A DNA stretch of 64,000 nt. Source: Promicromonospora sp. Populi. Lineage in GTDB: Bacteria; Actinomycetota; Actinomycetes; Actinomycetales; Cellulomonadaceae. Positions 46,581-55,651 of this stretch are shown piece by piece (positions within the stretch are counted from its first letter, which is position 1; each line of letters opens with the position of its first letter). Under the pieces are notes generated by a model. The model was not told the DNA's origin. It worked only from the letters and a program-made list of their open reading frames with translations, and ran no database searches. The translations under genes and the position numbers were made by a program. Location of the stretch: positions 3,100,001 to 3,164,000 of the forward strand of contig NZ_CP163528.1 in NCBI RefSeq assembly GCF_041081105.1, in the 5' to 3' direction.

Positions 46581-47156
46581 GTGTCCCGTCGCGCCACCGC
46601 CGCCCGAGGCGCCCGCACCATCGCCGTCGCGGCGGTCTCTGCCGCAGGGGCCCTCCTCCTGGCGGCCTGCGCCCCGACCACGACGACGCTGACCTACGAC
46701 CCGTCCGACGGCGTCGGCGTCTCCGTGCTGGGCGAGGAGCAGACGGATCTGCGCGGGATCAACCTCATGGTCATCTCGGCTGCCGAGGGCGAGGCCGGCA
46801 ACGTCCTGGGCGCACTCGCCAACGAGACGGCGGACGACGTCTCGTTCACGCTGGAGGCCCCTGGCGCCTCGCCCGTCACGGTCGCGGTCCCCGCAGGCGG
46901 CACGGTCTACCTGGGCACCGAGACCGGGCAGGCCGTCCAGCTCGACACCGTGGACGCGGCCCCAGGCGAGTACGTCACCGCGACGCTCACCGTCGGCGCC
47001 GACTCTCGGGACTTCGAGCTGCCGGTGCTCGACGGCACCCTGCCGGAGTACGCGGACTACCTGCCGGTTGCAGTGCTGCCGTCGCCGGTCGTCTCGCCGT
47101 CCCCTGCTGTGTCGCCGTCGCCGTCCGGCTCGCCGTCGCCGTCCGCCACGGAGTGA
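46581..47156 (+). CDS. Putative lipoprotein with Ser/Pro-rich C-terminus
   Basis: 191 aa. Twin-Arg-like basic start (MSRRATAARGART), hydrophobic core and lipobox LLAAC (Cys30), so lipidated and exported. The middle (~45-160) is a beta-rich, acidic domain with GINLMVISAAEGEAGNVLGA; the tail is SPSP repeats. Actinobacterial proteins of this kind are annotated as hypothetical; I assign no function. GTG start with AGGGAG upstream. Confidence 0.82.
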   Translation: MSRRATAARGARTIAVAAVSAAGALLLAACAPTTTTLTYDPSDGVGVSVLGEEQTDLRGINLMVISAAEGEAGNVLGALANETADDVSFTLEAPGASPVTVAVPAGGTVYLGTETGQAVQLDTVDAAPGEYVTATLTVGADSRDFELPVLDGTLPEYADYLPVAVLPSPVVSPSPAVSPSPSGSPSPSATE

Positions 47157-47171
47157 CCCGACCGAAGTAAT

Positions 47172-47227
47172 AAGAACGACCCCAACACCATGCACGCGAC
47201 GCCGTGCAGAGTGTTGGGGTCGTTCTT
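47172..47227. terminator. Bidirectional terminator between lipoprotein gene and pstB
   Basis: Perfect 17-bp arms (47172-47188 and 47211-47227), with an inner TGCACG/CGTGCA stem. The arm ends in TTCTT on the + strand and TTCTT on the - strand, so it can serve both convergent genes. Confidence 0.88.
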
Positions 47228-47244
47228 GCTGACCCGGTCCTAGA

Positions 47245-48024
47245 TCACCCGAAGCGGCCCGAGACGTAGTCCTCGGTGGCCTTCTCGGCGGGCGACGCGA
47301 AGATCGTCGCGGTGTCGTTCATCTCGATCAGCTTGCCGGGCTTGCCGGTGCCCGCGATGTTGAAGAACGCCGTCCGGTCGCTCACGCGAGCAGCCTGCTG
47401 CATGTTGTGCGTCACGATGACGATCGTGTAGTCCTTCTTGAGCTCCTGGATCAGGTCCTCGATCGCCAGGGTGGAGATCGGGTCCAGGGCCGAGCACGGC
47501 TCGTCCATCAGCACCACCTGCGGCTTCACGGCGATGGCGCGTGCGATGCAGAGGCGCTGCTGCTGGCCGCCCGACAGGCCGGAGCCCGGCCGCTCCAGGC
47601 GGTCCTTGACCTCGTTCCAGAGGTTGGCCCCACGCAGGGACGACTCGACCAGGTCGTCCGCGTCGGACTTCGAGATCCGCTTGTTGTTGAGCTTCACGCC
47701 AGCCAGCACGTTGTCCCGGATCGACATGGTGGGGAACGGGTTGGGGCGCTGGAACACCATGCCGACGGTGCGGCGCACGGCCACCGGGTCGACGTCGGCG
47801 CCGTACAGGTTGACCCCCTCGAGCTCGACGGAGCCCTCCACGCGGGCACCCGGCGCGACCTCGTGCATGCGGTTCAGGGTGCGCAAGAACGTCGTCTTGC
47901 CGCATCCGGACGGGCCGATGAAGGCCGTGACGGACTTGGGGTCGATCGTCATGGAGACACCCTCTACGGCGAGAAAGTCGCCGTAGTAGATGTCGAGGTC
48001 CTTCACGTCGATGCGCTGTGCCAT
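47245..48024 (-). CDS. pstB: Phosphate ABC transporter ATP-binding protein
   Basis: 259 aa. Walker [11 protein letters not shown]-loop VFQRPNPFP, signature [14 protein letters not shown], Walker [16 protein letters not shown], switch His VTHNMQQ: a canonical PstB. It energises high-affinity phosphate uptake with PstC and PstA. Last gene of pstS-C-A-B, 45 bp after pstA, followed by the bidirectional terminator. Confidence 0.98.
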   Translation of the reverse strand: MAQRIDVKDLDIYYGDFLAVEGVSMTIDPKSVTAFIGPSGCGKTTFLRTLNRMHEVAPGARVEGSVELEGVNLYGADVDPVAVRRTVGMVFQRPNPFPTMSIRDNVLAGVKLNNKRISKSDADDLVESSLRGANLWNEVKDRLERPGSGLSGGQQQRLCIARAIAVKPQVVLMDEPCSALDPISTLAIEDLIQELKKDYTIVIVTHNMQQAARVSDRTAFFNIAGTGKPGKLIEMNDTATIFASPAEKATEDYVSGRFG

Positions 48025-48069
48025 CGGATCATTCCTTCGTGTGAGCGGCGGCTGAGGCTGGTCTGCGCG

Positions 48070-49017
48070 TCAGCGCAGCTTCGGGGAGAACCACCGGGTC
48101 ACGAGGCGCCCGATGAGGTTGAGGAGCATGACGATGATGATCAGGAGGAGGGCGGCGGCCCAGGCCCGATCGAAGTTGATGTTCACCAGGCAGTCCAGCA
48201 CACCCTCGCGGCAGGGCACAGGGCCCTGTCGGTACTGGCTGAAGATGTACACCGGCAGGGTCATCATGCGGCCCTCGAACGGGTTGAAGTTGATCGAGTC
48301 CGACACACCGGCGGTGATCAGGATCGGCGCCGTCTCGCCGATCACCCGGGCGATCGCGAGCAGCACGCCCGTGGTGAGCCCGGCGACGGAGGTGCGGAGC
48401 ACCACCCGGACGATGGTGAGCCACTTCGGCACACCCAGCGCATAGGACGCCTCCCGCAGCTCGTTCGGGACCAGCTTGAGCATCTCCTCGCAGGAGCGCA
48501 CGACCACGGGGATCATCAGCACGCTCAGCGCGACCGCGGCGATGATGCCGAGCTTTGCTCCCGGGCCGAGGAAGATCGAGAACAGCGCGAACGCGAACAG
48601 GCCCGCGACGATCGACGGGATGCCGGTCATGACGTCCACGAAGAACGTCGTGACCCGAGCCAGCGCACCGCGCCCGTACTCGACCAGGTAGATGGCCACG
48701 AGCAGGCCGATCGGCACCGAGATGACGGTGGCGCACAGCGTGATCATCAGCGTGCCGACGGCGGCGTGATAGGCGCCGCCCATGTCCATGCCGCCGAACA
48801 CGCCGCGCATCGAGGTGAAGAGGAACTGGCCGTCGAACCGTTCGGCGCCGCGCAGCACGACGGTCCACAGGAGGGACACCAGCGGGATCAGGGCCAGCCC
48901 GAAGGCGCCGTAGATCAGCACCGTCATGGTCCGGTCGGCGCGCCTGCGCCCGCCGTCGGCGGTGGTCAGCAGTGCTCGTGTTTCGGCGGAGCCGGGGGTC
49001 TCAGTCGTGGCGCTCAT
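48070..49017 (-). CDS. pstA: Phosphate ABC transporter permease PstA
   Basis: 315 aa, six TM helices. The binding-protein-dependent transport EAA loop is visible as NELREASYALGVPKWLTIVR; VDVMTGIPSIVAGLFAFAL is typical of PstA. The ATG overlaps the pstC stop (49017). The longer upstream frame lies inside pstC and is rejected. Confidence 0.96.
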   Translation of the reverse strand: MSATTETPGSAETRALLTTADGGRRRADRTMTVLIYGAFGLALIPLVSLLWTVVLRGAERFDGQFLFTSMRGVFGGMDMGGAYHAAVGTLMITLCATVISVPIGLLVAIYLVEYGRGALARVTTFFVDVMTGIPSIVAGLFAFALFSIFLGPGAKLGIIAAVALSVLMIPVVVRSCEEMLKLVPNELREASYALGVPKWLTIVRVVLRTSVAGLTTGVLLAIARVIGETAPILITAGVSDSINFNPFEGRMMTLPVYIFSQYRQGPVPCREGVLDCLVNINFDRAWAAALLLIIIVMLLNLIGRLVTRWFSPKLR

Positions 49018-50021
49018 CAGTTGGCTCCCGAGAAGTCCTTGCGGCGCGCGACAATCGCGCGCGCGGCCATGTTGACCACCATCGTGATGACGAAGAGCGC
49101 GAGGCCGGTGGCGATGAGCACGTTCACGGCGAGCCCGCTGGCCTCGGCGAACCGCGACGCGATGAACGCGGCGATGGTCTGCTGCTGGCCCGAGTCGAAG
49201 ATCTGGAACGAGTAGAGGATCCCGGGCGACAGGATCATGAGCACGGCCATGGTCTCGCCGAGCGCGCGCCCGAGGCCGAGCATCGCCGCGGAGATGACGC
49301 CGGAGCGGCCGAAGGGCAGCACCGCCGTGCGGATCATCTCCCACCGGGTGGCGCCCAGGGCGAGCGCCGCCTCCTCGTGCAGCTTGGGGGTCTGCAGGAA
49401 GACCTCGCGGGAGACCGCGGTGATGATCGGCAGGACCATCACCGCGAGGACGACGGACACCGTCGCCAGCGACCGGCCGGTGTTCGTCACGTTCACCGTC
49501 CAGAACGGCAGGAAGTCCAGCACCCCGCCGATCCACACCCAGACGTCGTTGATGACCGGTGCCAGCGTGCGCCCGCCCCACAGGCCGAACACGACGGACG
49601 GGATCGCGGCGAGCAGGTCGATCACGTAGCCGATCGCCGCGGCGGCGCGGCGCGGGGCGTAGTGCGAGATGAACAGGGCGATGCCGATGGCGACCGGCGT
49701 CGCGAGCAGCAGCGCCATGGCCGCGGCGAGGAGGGTACCGAAGACGAGCGGGCCGACCAGGTCCCACAGCGAGTCCATCCCCGTCGGCAAGCCACCCTGG
49801 TCGGCGAGCTCCTCCGGCGAGGCGGTCAGTGCGGGCAGGCCACGCGCGATGAGGAACACCGCGACGGCCGCGAGAACCAGCAGCAGGAAGGCCCCGGCCC
49901 CGGTGGTGATCCAGCGGAACACCCGGCTGAAGCCACGTTCGGTATCGCCGCTCCCGCGCCGTCGGGCCGGCGGCTTCAGCCGGCCGGGCTGGGCGTCCGG
50001 CGGACTGTCGGTTGTGGTCAC
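49017..50021 (-). CDS. pstC: Phosphate ABC transporter permease PstC
   Basis: 334 aa, six TM helices with the EAA loop LHEEAALALGATRWEMIRTA and VIDLLAAIPSVVFGLWGGRT. GTG 50019-50021 is chosen because GAGGAG lies at the proper spacing; upstream starts at 50072 or 50126 would enter the stable hairpin between pstS and pstC. Stop overlaps the pstA start. Confidence 0.95.
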   Translation of the reverse strand: MTTTDSPPDAQPGRLKPPARRRGSGDTERGFSRVFRWITTGAGAFLLLVLAAVAVFLIARGLPALTASPEELADQGGLPTGMDSLWDLVGPLVFGTLLAAAMALLLATPVAIGIALFISHYAPRRAAAAIGYVIDLLAAIPSVVFGLWGGRTLAPVINDVWVWIGGVLDFLPFWTVNVTNTGRSLATVSVVLAVMVLPIITAVSREVFLQTPKLHEEAALALGATRWEMIRTAVLPFGRSGVISAAMLGLGRALGETMAVLMILSPGILYSFQIFDSGQQQTIAAFIASRFAEASGLAVNVLIATGLALFVITMVVNMAARAIVARRKDFSGAN

Positions 50022-50078
50022 AAGAGCTCCTCGATGCTCGTCGCTCGGTGTGGGGTCGGTTGTGGCTGACATGGCTGT

Positions 50079-50130
50079 GCCGGTGGCCGGACCGGCGGCG
50101 CCAGCGGCGCCGGTCGGCCCGGCCACCGGC
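50079..50130 (-). repeat. Stable hairpin in the pstS-pstC intergenic region
   Basis: 12-bp perfect outer arms (50079-50090 and 50119-50130, GCCGGTGGCCGG) and an inner GGCGCC stem around AGC. Its position after pstS and before pstC suggests mRNA stabilisation or attenuation that lets pstS exceed pstCAB. Confidence 0.65.
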
Positions 50131-50145
50131 CGGTGATCAGTTGCG

Positions 50146-51252
50146 TCAGCCGACCGTGATCGACTCGATGGCGGCGGCGACCTGCTCAGCGGTGTTCGCC
50201 GAGATGGGCGCGTTGCCCGCGGCCGCGGCCGCGGCCTGCTGGCCCTCGTCGGAGGCCACGTAGGCCAGGAACGCCTTGACGAAGTTGCCGTTCGTCTCGT
50301 CCGCGTAGTTGGTGCAGGCGATGGCGTAGGAGACCAGCACGAGCGGGTACGTGGCCGGGTCGGTCAGCGTGCGGTCGACCTCGATCGCGAAGTCGTGCTC
50401 GGCGCGACCCTCGACGCGCGGCGAGGCGTCCACCGTGGCGGCGGCACCCTCGGGCGAGAACGCCACCCACTCTTCGCCGACCTGGATCGAAGCGCTGCCC
50501 AGGTCGACGACCCGGGAAGCGTCCGCGTAGGTCACAGCACCCTCGGTGTCGGTCACGACGCCGACGACACCGGACGTGCCCTCGGCGGAGTCGCCACCCT
50601 CAAGCGGCCAGACGCCGTCCGGCTCGTCCGTCCAGACGTCCGGAGCGGTCGCGAACAGGTACTCGGTGAAGTTCTCGGTGGTACCCGAGTCGTCGAGGCG
50701 GTGCACCGGCGTGATGTCCAGGTCCGGGAGCTCGGCGTCGGGGTTGTCGGCGGCGATCGCGTCGTCGTTCCAGTTCGTGATCTCGCCGTTGAAGATGTTG
50801 GCGATGACCTCGGAGGAGAGGTTCAGCGAGTCGATGCCGGGCAGGTTGAAGGCGACGGCGATCGGGCTCACGTAGATCGGCAGGTCGATCGCACCGTCGG
50901 CGCCGCACACCTCGGTCGAGGTGGCGAGCTCTTCGTCGTCGAGCGCGGAGTCGGAGCCGGCCCACTGCACGCCACCCGCGAGGAACTGCTCGCGGCCCGC
51001 GCCGGAACCGGCCGGGTCGTAGTTGATCGTGGAGTCGGGGTTCGCGCCCTGGAAGCCGGCAACCCAGGCCTCCATCGCGGACTCCTGGGACGATGCGCCC
51101 GCACCGGCAAAGTCACCGGCGATGGGCTCGGCACCCTCGGTCTCCGTGGGCTCTTCACCGGTCGTCGGGTCTGATCCGCAGGCTGCGAGGCTCAGCGCGA
51201 GCGCGCCCACCATGACAGCGGAGCCAACGCGGGGGAATCGGCTGATCTTCAC
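50146..51252 (-). CDS. pstS: Phosphate-binding lipoprotein PstS (copy 1)
   Basis: 368 aa from GTG 51250-51252 (an ATG at 51262-51264 is an alternative). Lipobox SLAAC, Cys25. The PBP fold shows GAGASSQESAMEAWVAGFQG, NYDPAGSGAGREQFLAG (phosphate-binding Ser/Gly), ITPVHRLDDSGTTENFTEYL. It captures phosphate for PstCAB. A PHO-box-like repeat lies about 95-110 bp upstream. A second pstS is immediately upstream on the same strand. Confidence 0.97.
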   Translation of the reverse strand: MKISRFPRVGSAVMVGALALSLAACGSDPTTGEEPTETEGAEPIAGDFAGAGASSQESAMEAWVAGFQGANPDSTINYDPAGSGAGREQFLAGGVQWAGSDSALDDEELATSTEVCGADGAIDLPIYVSPIAVAFNLPGIDSLNLSSEVIANIFNGEITNWNDDAIAADNPDAELPDLDITPVHRLDDSGTTENFTEYLFATAPDVWTDEPDGVWPLEGGDSAEGTSGVVGVVTDTEGAVTYADASRVVDLGSASIQVGEEWVAFSPEGAAATVDASPRVEGRAEHDFAIEVDRTLTDPATYPLVLVSYAIACTNYADETNGNFVKAFLAYVASDEGQQAAAAAAGNAPISANTAEQVAAAIESITVG

Positions 51253-51343
51253 GTGTCGTTCCATCCTGTTCAAGTTCGTACGCGCGGCGAGCGCCGCGGC
51301 GTCAGTCGGGACGCTAGGGAGCGGGAGTGACCTGATCCCCAGA

Positions 51344-51365
51344 TATGGGTAAACGGAAGGTGAAC
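51344..51365 (-). promoter_or_regulatory. PHO-box-like repeats upstream of pstS copy 1
   Basis: On the coding strand GTTCACCTTCC is followed by GTTTACCCATA: two units 11 bp apart, as in the GTTCACC direct repeats bound by PhoP/RegX3-type regulators. Confidence 0.75.
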
Positions 51366-51446
51366 AAGCCATCACGGAGGGGGTGATTCGCAACACCCTC
51401 ACCTTGGCACGCCCTGGCGCTGTCCACATTTCGCTGCATCTGCGGG

Positions 51447-52592
51447 TCATCCGTCCGTCTGGTCGTCCGGACGTTCCTGGGTCAGGTAGATGGCTTCGGC
51501 GGCTTCCGTGATCCAGGCCTGCACGTCGCTGGAGATGACCGCGCTGCCCGCCGCGCCGGCTGCGCGCTCCTGGCCTTCGGTGGAGGCAACGTACTCGACG
51601 AACTCCTTGACGAAGGTCCCCTCGGCCCGGTCCGCGTACCGCGAGCACACGACCAGGTAGGAGACAAGCACCAGCGGGTAGGCGAAGGGCTGGTCGATCG
51701 TCCGGTCGAGGACGAACGCGAGATCGTGCTCGTACCGGTTCTCGACCCGCGGCGATACGTCGACGACGGCGGCCGCGGCGTCGGCGCTGTAGGGCACGAA
51801 CTCGTCACCCACCCTGATGGCGACGCGCCCGAGGTCGGCGGTCGCCGAGGCGTCCGCGTAGGTGATGCCGCCGGGCGTGGAGCGGACCGTCTCGGTCACG
51901 CCGCCCGTCCCGTCGGCGGCGAACCCCTGCGGGAGCGGCCACAGCCCGTCCGGCTCGTACGGCCACGACTGCGGTGTGGTCGCGTGGAGGTAGTCGGTGA
52001 AGTTCGCGGTGGTACCCGAGTCGTCGGAGCGGTGCACCGGCGTGATACCCAGCGCGGGCAGCTGCGCCTCGGGGTTTACCTCGACGATCGCCGGGTCGTT
52101 CCACTGGGTGATCTGCCCCGTGAAGATCCGCGCGATCAGGTCCGAGGACAGGTTCAGCTGGTCGACACCCTCGACGTTGAAGGCCACCGAGATCGGGCTG
52201 ATGTAGACGGGGAGGTCGATGGCGTTGCCGCCGTCGCACGCCGGGCCGGAGGCGGCCATCTCCTCGTCGTCGAGCGCGACGTCCGAGGCGCCGAAGGCCG
52301 TGCTGCCCGCGAGGAACGCCTCCCGGCCGTCACCCGAGCCGGCGGGGTCGTAGTTGATCGCCGCGTCGGGGTGCCGCTCCTGAAACCCGCTGATCCAGGC
52401 CTCCATCGCAGATTCCTGCGAGGAGGCGCCGACGCCGTGAAACTCACCGGCGACGACGGGCTCCGGGTCGGCGCTGGGTTCGTCGTCCGCCCCGAGACCC
52501 GGGAACCCCATCGTGCCGCAGCCCGCGAGCGCCAGGACCACGGCGCCCGCGGTGGCAGCGGAGACGAGACGGGTGTAGAGGGAGGTGCTCAC
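51447..52592 (-). CDS. PstS paralogue (copy 2)
   Basis: 381 aa. Lipobox ALAGC (Cys25), then the same fold as copy 1: GVGASSQESAMEAWISGFQ, NYDPAGSGDGREAFLAG, ITPVHRSDDSGTTANFTDYL. The two are co-linear over the whole length, with divergence in the signal peptide and the C-terminal ~20 residues, so they arose by tandem duplication. It has its own PHO box. GTG start. It may have a different affinity or induction threshold; this is inference. Confidence 0.93.
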   Translation of the reverse strand: MSTSLYTRLVSAATAGAVVLALAGCGTMGFPGLGADDEPSADPEPVVAGEFHGVGASSQESAMEAWISGFQERHPDAAINYDPAGSGDGREAFLAGSTAFGASDVALDDEEMAASGPACDGGNAIDLPVYISPISVAFNVEGVDQLNLSSDLIARIFTGQITQWNDPAIVEVNPEAQLPALGITPVHRSDDSGTTANFTDYLHATTPQSWPYEPDGLWPLPQGFAADGTGGVTETVRSTPGGITYADASATADLGRVAIRVGDEFVPYSADAAAAVVDVSPRVENRYEHDLAFVLDRTIDQPFAYPLVLVSYLVVCSRYADRAEGTFVKEFVEYVASTEGQERAAGAAGSAVISSDVQAWITEAAEAIYLTQERPDDQTDG

Positions 52593-52626
52593 GGTTCGCG
52601 AACGTACTCACCGGCACCGTCTCGTG

Positions 52627-52655
52627 AGCAAACACCAGGTGAACGGAAGGTGACC
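52627..52655 (-). promoter_or_regulatory. PHO-box-like repeats upstream of pstS copy 2
   Basis: Coding strand GGTCACC (52655-52649), GTTCACC (52644-52638), GTTTGCT (52633-52627): three units at 11-bp spacing, ending 34 bp before the start. CCTTCC between units 1 and 2 is shared with the other pstS box. Confidence 0.78.
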
Positions 52656-52708
52656 AGCGCTGCGGTCGTCCCGTGACGTGTGCCACCAGACGGTGGCACA
52701 CGCGGGGC

Positions 52709-53407
52709 TCACGCCTCGTCGTCGGCCAGCTTGTAGCCCAGGCCACGCACCGTCAGGAGGTACTTGGGCGAACCCGGGTCCGGCTCGATCTTGGAGCGGA
52801 TGCGCTTCACGTGGACGTCGAGCGTCTTGGTGTCGCCCACGTAGTCGGCGCCCCAGACCCGGTCGATGAGCTGCCCCCGGGTCAGGACCCGGCCCGCGTT
52901 CCGCATGAGCAGCTCGAGCAGGTCGAACTCCTTGAGCGGCAGCGCGACGCTCTCCCCGGCCACCGCCACGGTGTGCCGCTCCACGTCCATGCGGACCGGC
53001 CCGACCTCGAGCACGCCGTCCTCGTCGTGCTCCGCCGAGTCGCTGGGCTGACGGCGCCGGAGCACCGCCCGAACGCGGGCGAGCAGCTCACGGTACGAGT
53101 AGGGCTTGGTCACGTAGTCGTCGGCGCCGAGCTCCAGGCCCACCACCTTGTCGATCTCGGAGTCCTTGGCGGTCAGCATGATGACCGGGACGTCGCCGCG
53201 GGCCCGCAGCTCCCGGCACACCTCCGTGCCCGACAGGCCCGGCAGCATCAGGTCGAGCAGCACCAGGTCCGCCCCCTCCGCGTCGTACGCGGCGAGCGCC
53301 GAGTTGCCGTCGGCGGCCTCGACCACCTCGAAGCCCTCACGGGTCAGCTGGTACGTCAGCGGATCCCGGTACGACTCTTCGTCCTCGACAACCAGGATGC
53401 GCGTCAC
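52709..53407 (-). CDS. regX3: Phosphate-response regulator (RegX3/PhoP type)
   Basis: 232 aa from GTG 53405-53407. OmpR-type: acidic pocket VVEDEE, phosphoacceptor Asp52 (LVLLDLMLPGLSG), Lys101 (VTKPYS), winged helix ending YLLTVRGLGYKL. It overlaps the kinase gene's stop by 4 bp. Its likely targets are the two PHO boxes beside it. Named by context next to pst and phoU. Confidence 0.94.
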   Translation of the reverse strand: MTRILVVEDEESYRDPLTYQLTREGFEVVEAADGNSALAAYDAEGADLVLLDLMLPGLSGTEVCRELRARGDVPVIMLTAKDSEIDKVVGLELGADDYVTKPYSYRELLARVRAVLRRRQPSDSAEHDEDGVLEVGPVRMDVERHTVAVAGESVALPLKEFDLLELLMRNAGRVLTRGQLIDRVWGADYVGDTKTLDVHVKRIRSKIEPDPGSPKYLLTVRGLGYKLADDEA

Positions 53408-54657
53408 GCACCTACCTCCTCGTTCTTGGCGGCCCCGTGGTCGGTGGCCTTGTGCTGAACCTGCTGGTCCTGTTGGTCCTGCAGCTCTGCTTCCGCTGCC
53501 CGATCGGGCAGGGGTCCGGCGCCCGGCCGGTCCGCGGACGGGATCCGGAGGGTGAAGGTCGAGCCCCGGCCGGGCTCGGACCACATGGTCACGTCCCCAC
53601 CGTGGTCGGCGGCGACATGCTTGACGATGCTCAGGCCCAGGCCTGTACCCCCAGTGTCGCGCGAGCGCGCGGGATCCACCCGGTAGAAACGCTCGAAGAC
53701 GCGGTCCTGAGCGTCCTCCGCGATCCCGACCCCCTGGTCCACGACCGCGATCTCGACCAGGCCGGCCCGCTCGTTGACCCCGACCCCCACGCGGCTGGCG
53801 GGTCCGGAGTAGGCGACGGCGTTGTCGACCAGGTTGCGGACCGCGGTGACCAGGAGGTTGTGGTCGCCGTAGACCTCGGTGTCCAGGTCGCCGCCCATCG
53901 TGATCGCGATGTTCTTGGACTGCGCGGTGGTGCGCGCCCGGTCCACCGCCTCCTCCACGACCTCACGGATCGGGACCGGGGTCAGCTTCGGCATCGAGCC
54001 GGCGCCCTGCAGACGCGACAGCTCGATGATCTCCTGCACCAGGGCGGACAGCCGGACGGCCTCGCGCTGCATCCGTTCGGTGAACCGGCGCACGGCCACC
54101 GGGTCGTCCGCGGCGTCGGCCACGGTCTCTGCCAGCAGCGCCAGCGCGCCCACCGGCGTCTTCAGCTCGTGGGACACGTTGACGACGAAGTCCCGGCGGA
54201 TCGCCTCGACCCGGCGCGCCTCGGTGCGGTCCTCCGCGAGCACCAGCACCCGCTCCAGGCCCAGGGGCGCCACACGCACCTGCAGCAGCACGGTGCCCTG
54301 GCCCACCGGGCCGCGTGGCAGCTCCAGCTCCTGCTCCCGGATCACGCCGTCGCGCCGCACCAGGGCCACCAGGTCCGTGATCGCCGGGTGCACGAGCGCG
54401 TCGTTGCGCACCACCCCCAGCGCGTAGGCCGGCGGGGAGGCGCGGATCACCTCGTCCTCGCCGTCGAGCACAACTGCGGCGGAGCGCAGCACCGAGAGCA
54501 CACGGACGAGACCCGCGTCGAGCTCGTCGGGTTCGGCCTGGGTAAGGGCATGCTGCTGCCGCTCGGAGACGCGGAAGGCCAGGGTGGCCACCACGCCGAC
54601 GATCACGCCGAAGATTCCGGCGGCCAGCACCGGTACCCCGGAGATGATTCCGTCCAC
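53404..54657 (-). CDS. senX3: Phosphate-response sensor kinase (SenX3/PhoR type)
   Basis: 417 aa. One N-terminal TM (~8-29, LAAGIFGVIVGVVATLAF), a PAS-like linker (~45-145), DHp with His163 (VVNVSHELKTPVGALALLAE), HATPase (NLVDNAVAYS, DQGVGI, GTGLGLSIVKH) and a Gln/Asp/Glu-rich tail. The single TM and absent periplasmic domain fit SenX3-like kinases that sense PstB/PhoU rather than a ligand. GTG start at 54655-54657 with TACCCT 6 nt upstream. Confidence 0.93.
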   Translation of the reverse strand: MDGIISGVPVLAAGIFGVIVGVVATLAFRVSERQQHALTQAEPDELDAGLVRVLSVLRSAAVVLDGEDEVIRASPPAYALGVVRNDALVHPAITDLVALVRRDGVIREQELELPRGPVGQGTVLLQVRVAPLGLERVLVLAEDRTEARRVEAIRRDFVVNVSHELKTPVGALALLAETVADAADDPVAVRRFTERMQREAVRLSALVQEIIELSRLQGAGSMPKLTPVPIREVVEEAVDRARTTAQSKNIAITMGGDLDTEVYGDHNLLVTAVRNLVDNAVAYSGPASRVGVGVNERAGLVEIAVVDQGVGIAEDAQDRVFERFYRVDPARSRDTGGTGLGLSIVKHVAADHGGDVTMWSEPGRGSTFTLRIPSADRPGAGPLPDRAAEAELQDQQDQQVQHKATDHGAAKNEEVGA

Positions 54658-54930
54658 ACCCCCAGGGTAGGTCGACGTTTCAACCGCGGGACGACGTCGG
54701 CGGGTGCTCCGAGGATCGCGTCGCTTACTGTTCATGTCGGGGAGGAAGCGCGTTAACCTCCCGGTACATCGCACCGTCGAACCTTGGCGGGTGCGGGCGG
54801 TTGCTGTGCCGTGCGCCGTTCCGGGACGTGTCCGGGCGGTCGGCCCGGCCGTGCGTCGGCCCCGCCCGCCCTCCGGCGGCGCGACAGCGGACGCGAATCG
54901 TTCGCGCGCCCCGAGTGCGAGAGGAAACCG

Positions 54931-55578
54931 ATGCGAGAGATCTTCGAGGCCGAGCTGCAGCAGGTCGGCGACGACCTGACCGAGATGAGCAGGCTCGTGG
55001 AGTCCGCCATCACCCGAGCCGGCACGGCACTGCTTGAGGCGGACCTCCAGCTGGCGCAGGAGGTGATCGCCTCCGACAAGACCATCGACGCGATCGAGGA
55101 CTCGCTCGACGAGCGGTGCATCCACCTGCTCGCCCAGCAGGCGCCGGTCGCCACCGACCTGCGCGTGGTCGTCAGCGCGCTGCGGATGAGCGCCTCCCTG
55201 GAGCGGATGGGCGACCTGGCCCGGCACGTCGCGCAGGTGGCGCGTGGGCGCTACCCGGCGCAGGCGATAGTGCCCGAGGCCAGGGACACGTTCGTGAACA
55301 TGCACGACGCCGCGGTCCGCGTGGCGCAGCGCACCACCAAGCTGCTCGCCACGCGCGACCTCACGCTGGCCGAGGCCCTGGAGCGCGACGACGACATCAT
55401 CGACGCGCTGCACCAGGAGACGTTCAACAAGCTCCTGGCGCCCGAGTGGCACGCCACAGTGCAGGAGTCCGTCGACGTGACGCTCGTCGCTCGCTACTAC
55501 GAGCGGTTCGGCGACCACGGCGTCTCGATCGCCCGCCGCGTGACGTTCCTGGTAACGGGAGACTTCCCGGAGGCGTGA
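54931..55578 (+). CDS. phoU: Phosphate signalling protein PhoU
   Basis: 215 aa, the usual length. Two PhoU repeats: MREIFEAELQQVGDDLTEMS with SALRMSASLERMGDLARHVA, and YYERFGDHGVSIARRVTFLV; each has the E/D-x-x-x-D metal-cluster motif (ERMGD, ERFGD). It couples Pst transport state to the kinase. Divergent from senX3 as in other Actinobacteria. GAGAGGAAA precedes the ATG. A long palindrome ends the gene. Confidence 0.97.
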   Translation: MREIFEAELQQVGDDLTEMSRLVESAITRAGTALLEADLQLAQEVIASDKTIDAIEDSLDERCIHLLAQQAPVATDLRVVVSALRMSASLERMGDLARHVAQVARGRYPAQAIVPEARDTFVNMHDAAVRVAQRTTKLLATRDLTLAEALERDDDIIDALHQETFNKLLAPEWHATVQESVDVTLVARYYERFGDHGVSIARRVTFLVTGDFPEA

Positions 55579-55587
55579 CCCTGGTAC

Positions 55588-55630
55588 GAGCAAGGCGCTC
55601 AGGTCACCTGGTGACCTGAGCGCCTTGCTC
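55588..55630. terminator. 43-nt perfect palindrome between phoU and gpmA
   Basis: Arms of 21 bp (55588-55608 and 55610-55630) around a single T at 55609, between the convergent phoU and gpmA ends; the core is AGGTCACctGGTGACCT-like. Confidence 0.85.
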
Positions 55631-55651
55631 GTTCCGGATCAGCGGCCTGAT

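Noticed and set aside
47407-49215. Long + strand frame antisense to pstB and pstA
   Set aside because: His/Asp/Arg-rich shadow; both transporter genes are complete on the minus strand.
49018-49767. N-terminal extension of pstA in frame upstream of 49017
   Set aside because: The extension lies inside pstC; the ATG overlapping the pstC stop gives a normal-length permease.
54730-54758. GTTCATG and GTTAACC 22 bp apart upstream of phoU as a PHO box
   Set aside because: The middle 11-bp unit does not match, so the repeat is too weak to list beside the two pstS boxes.
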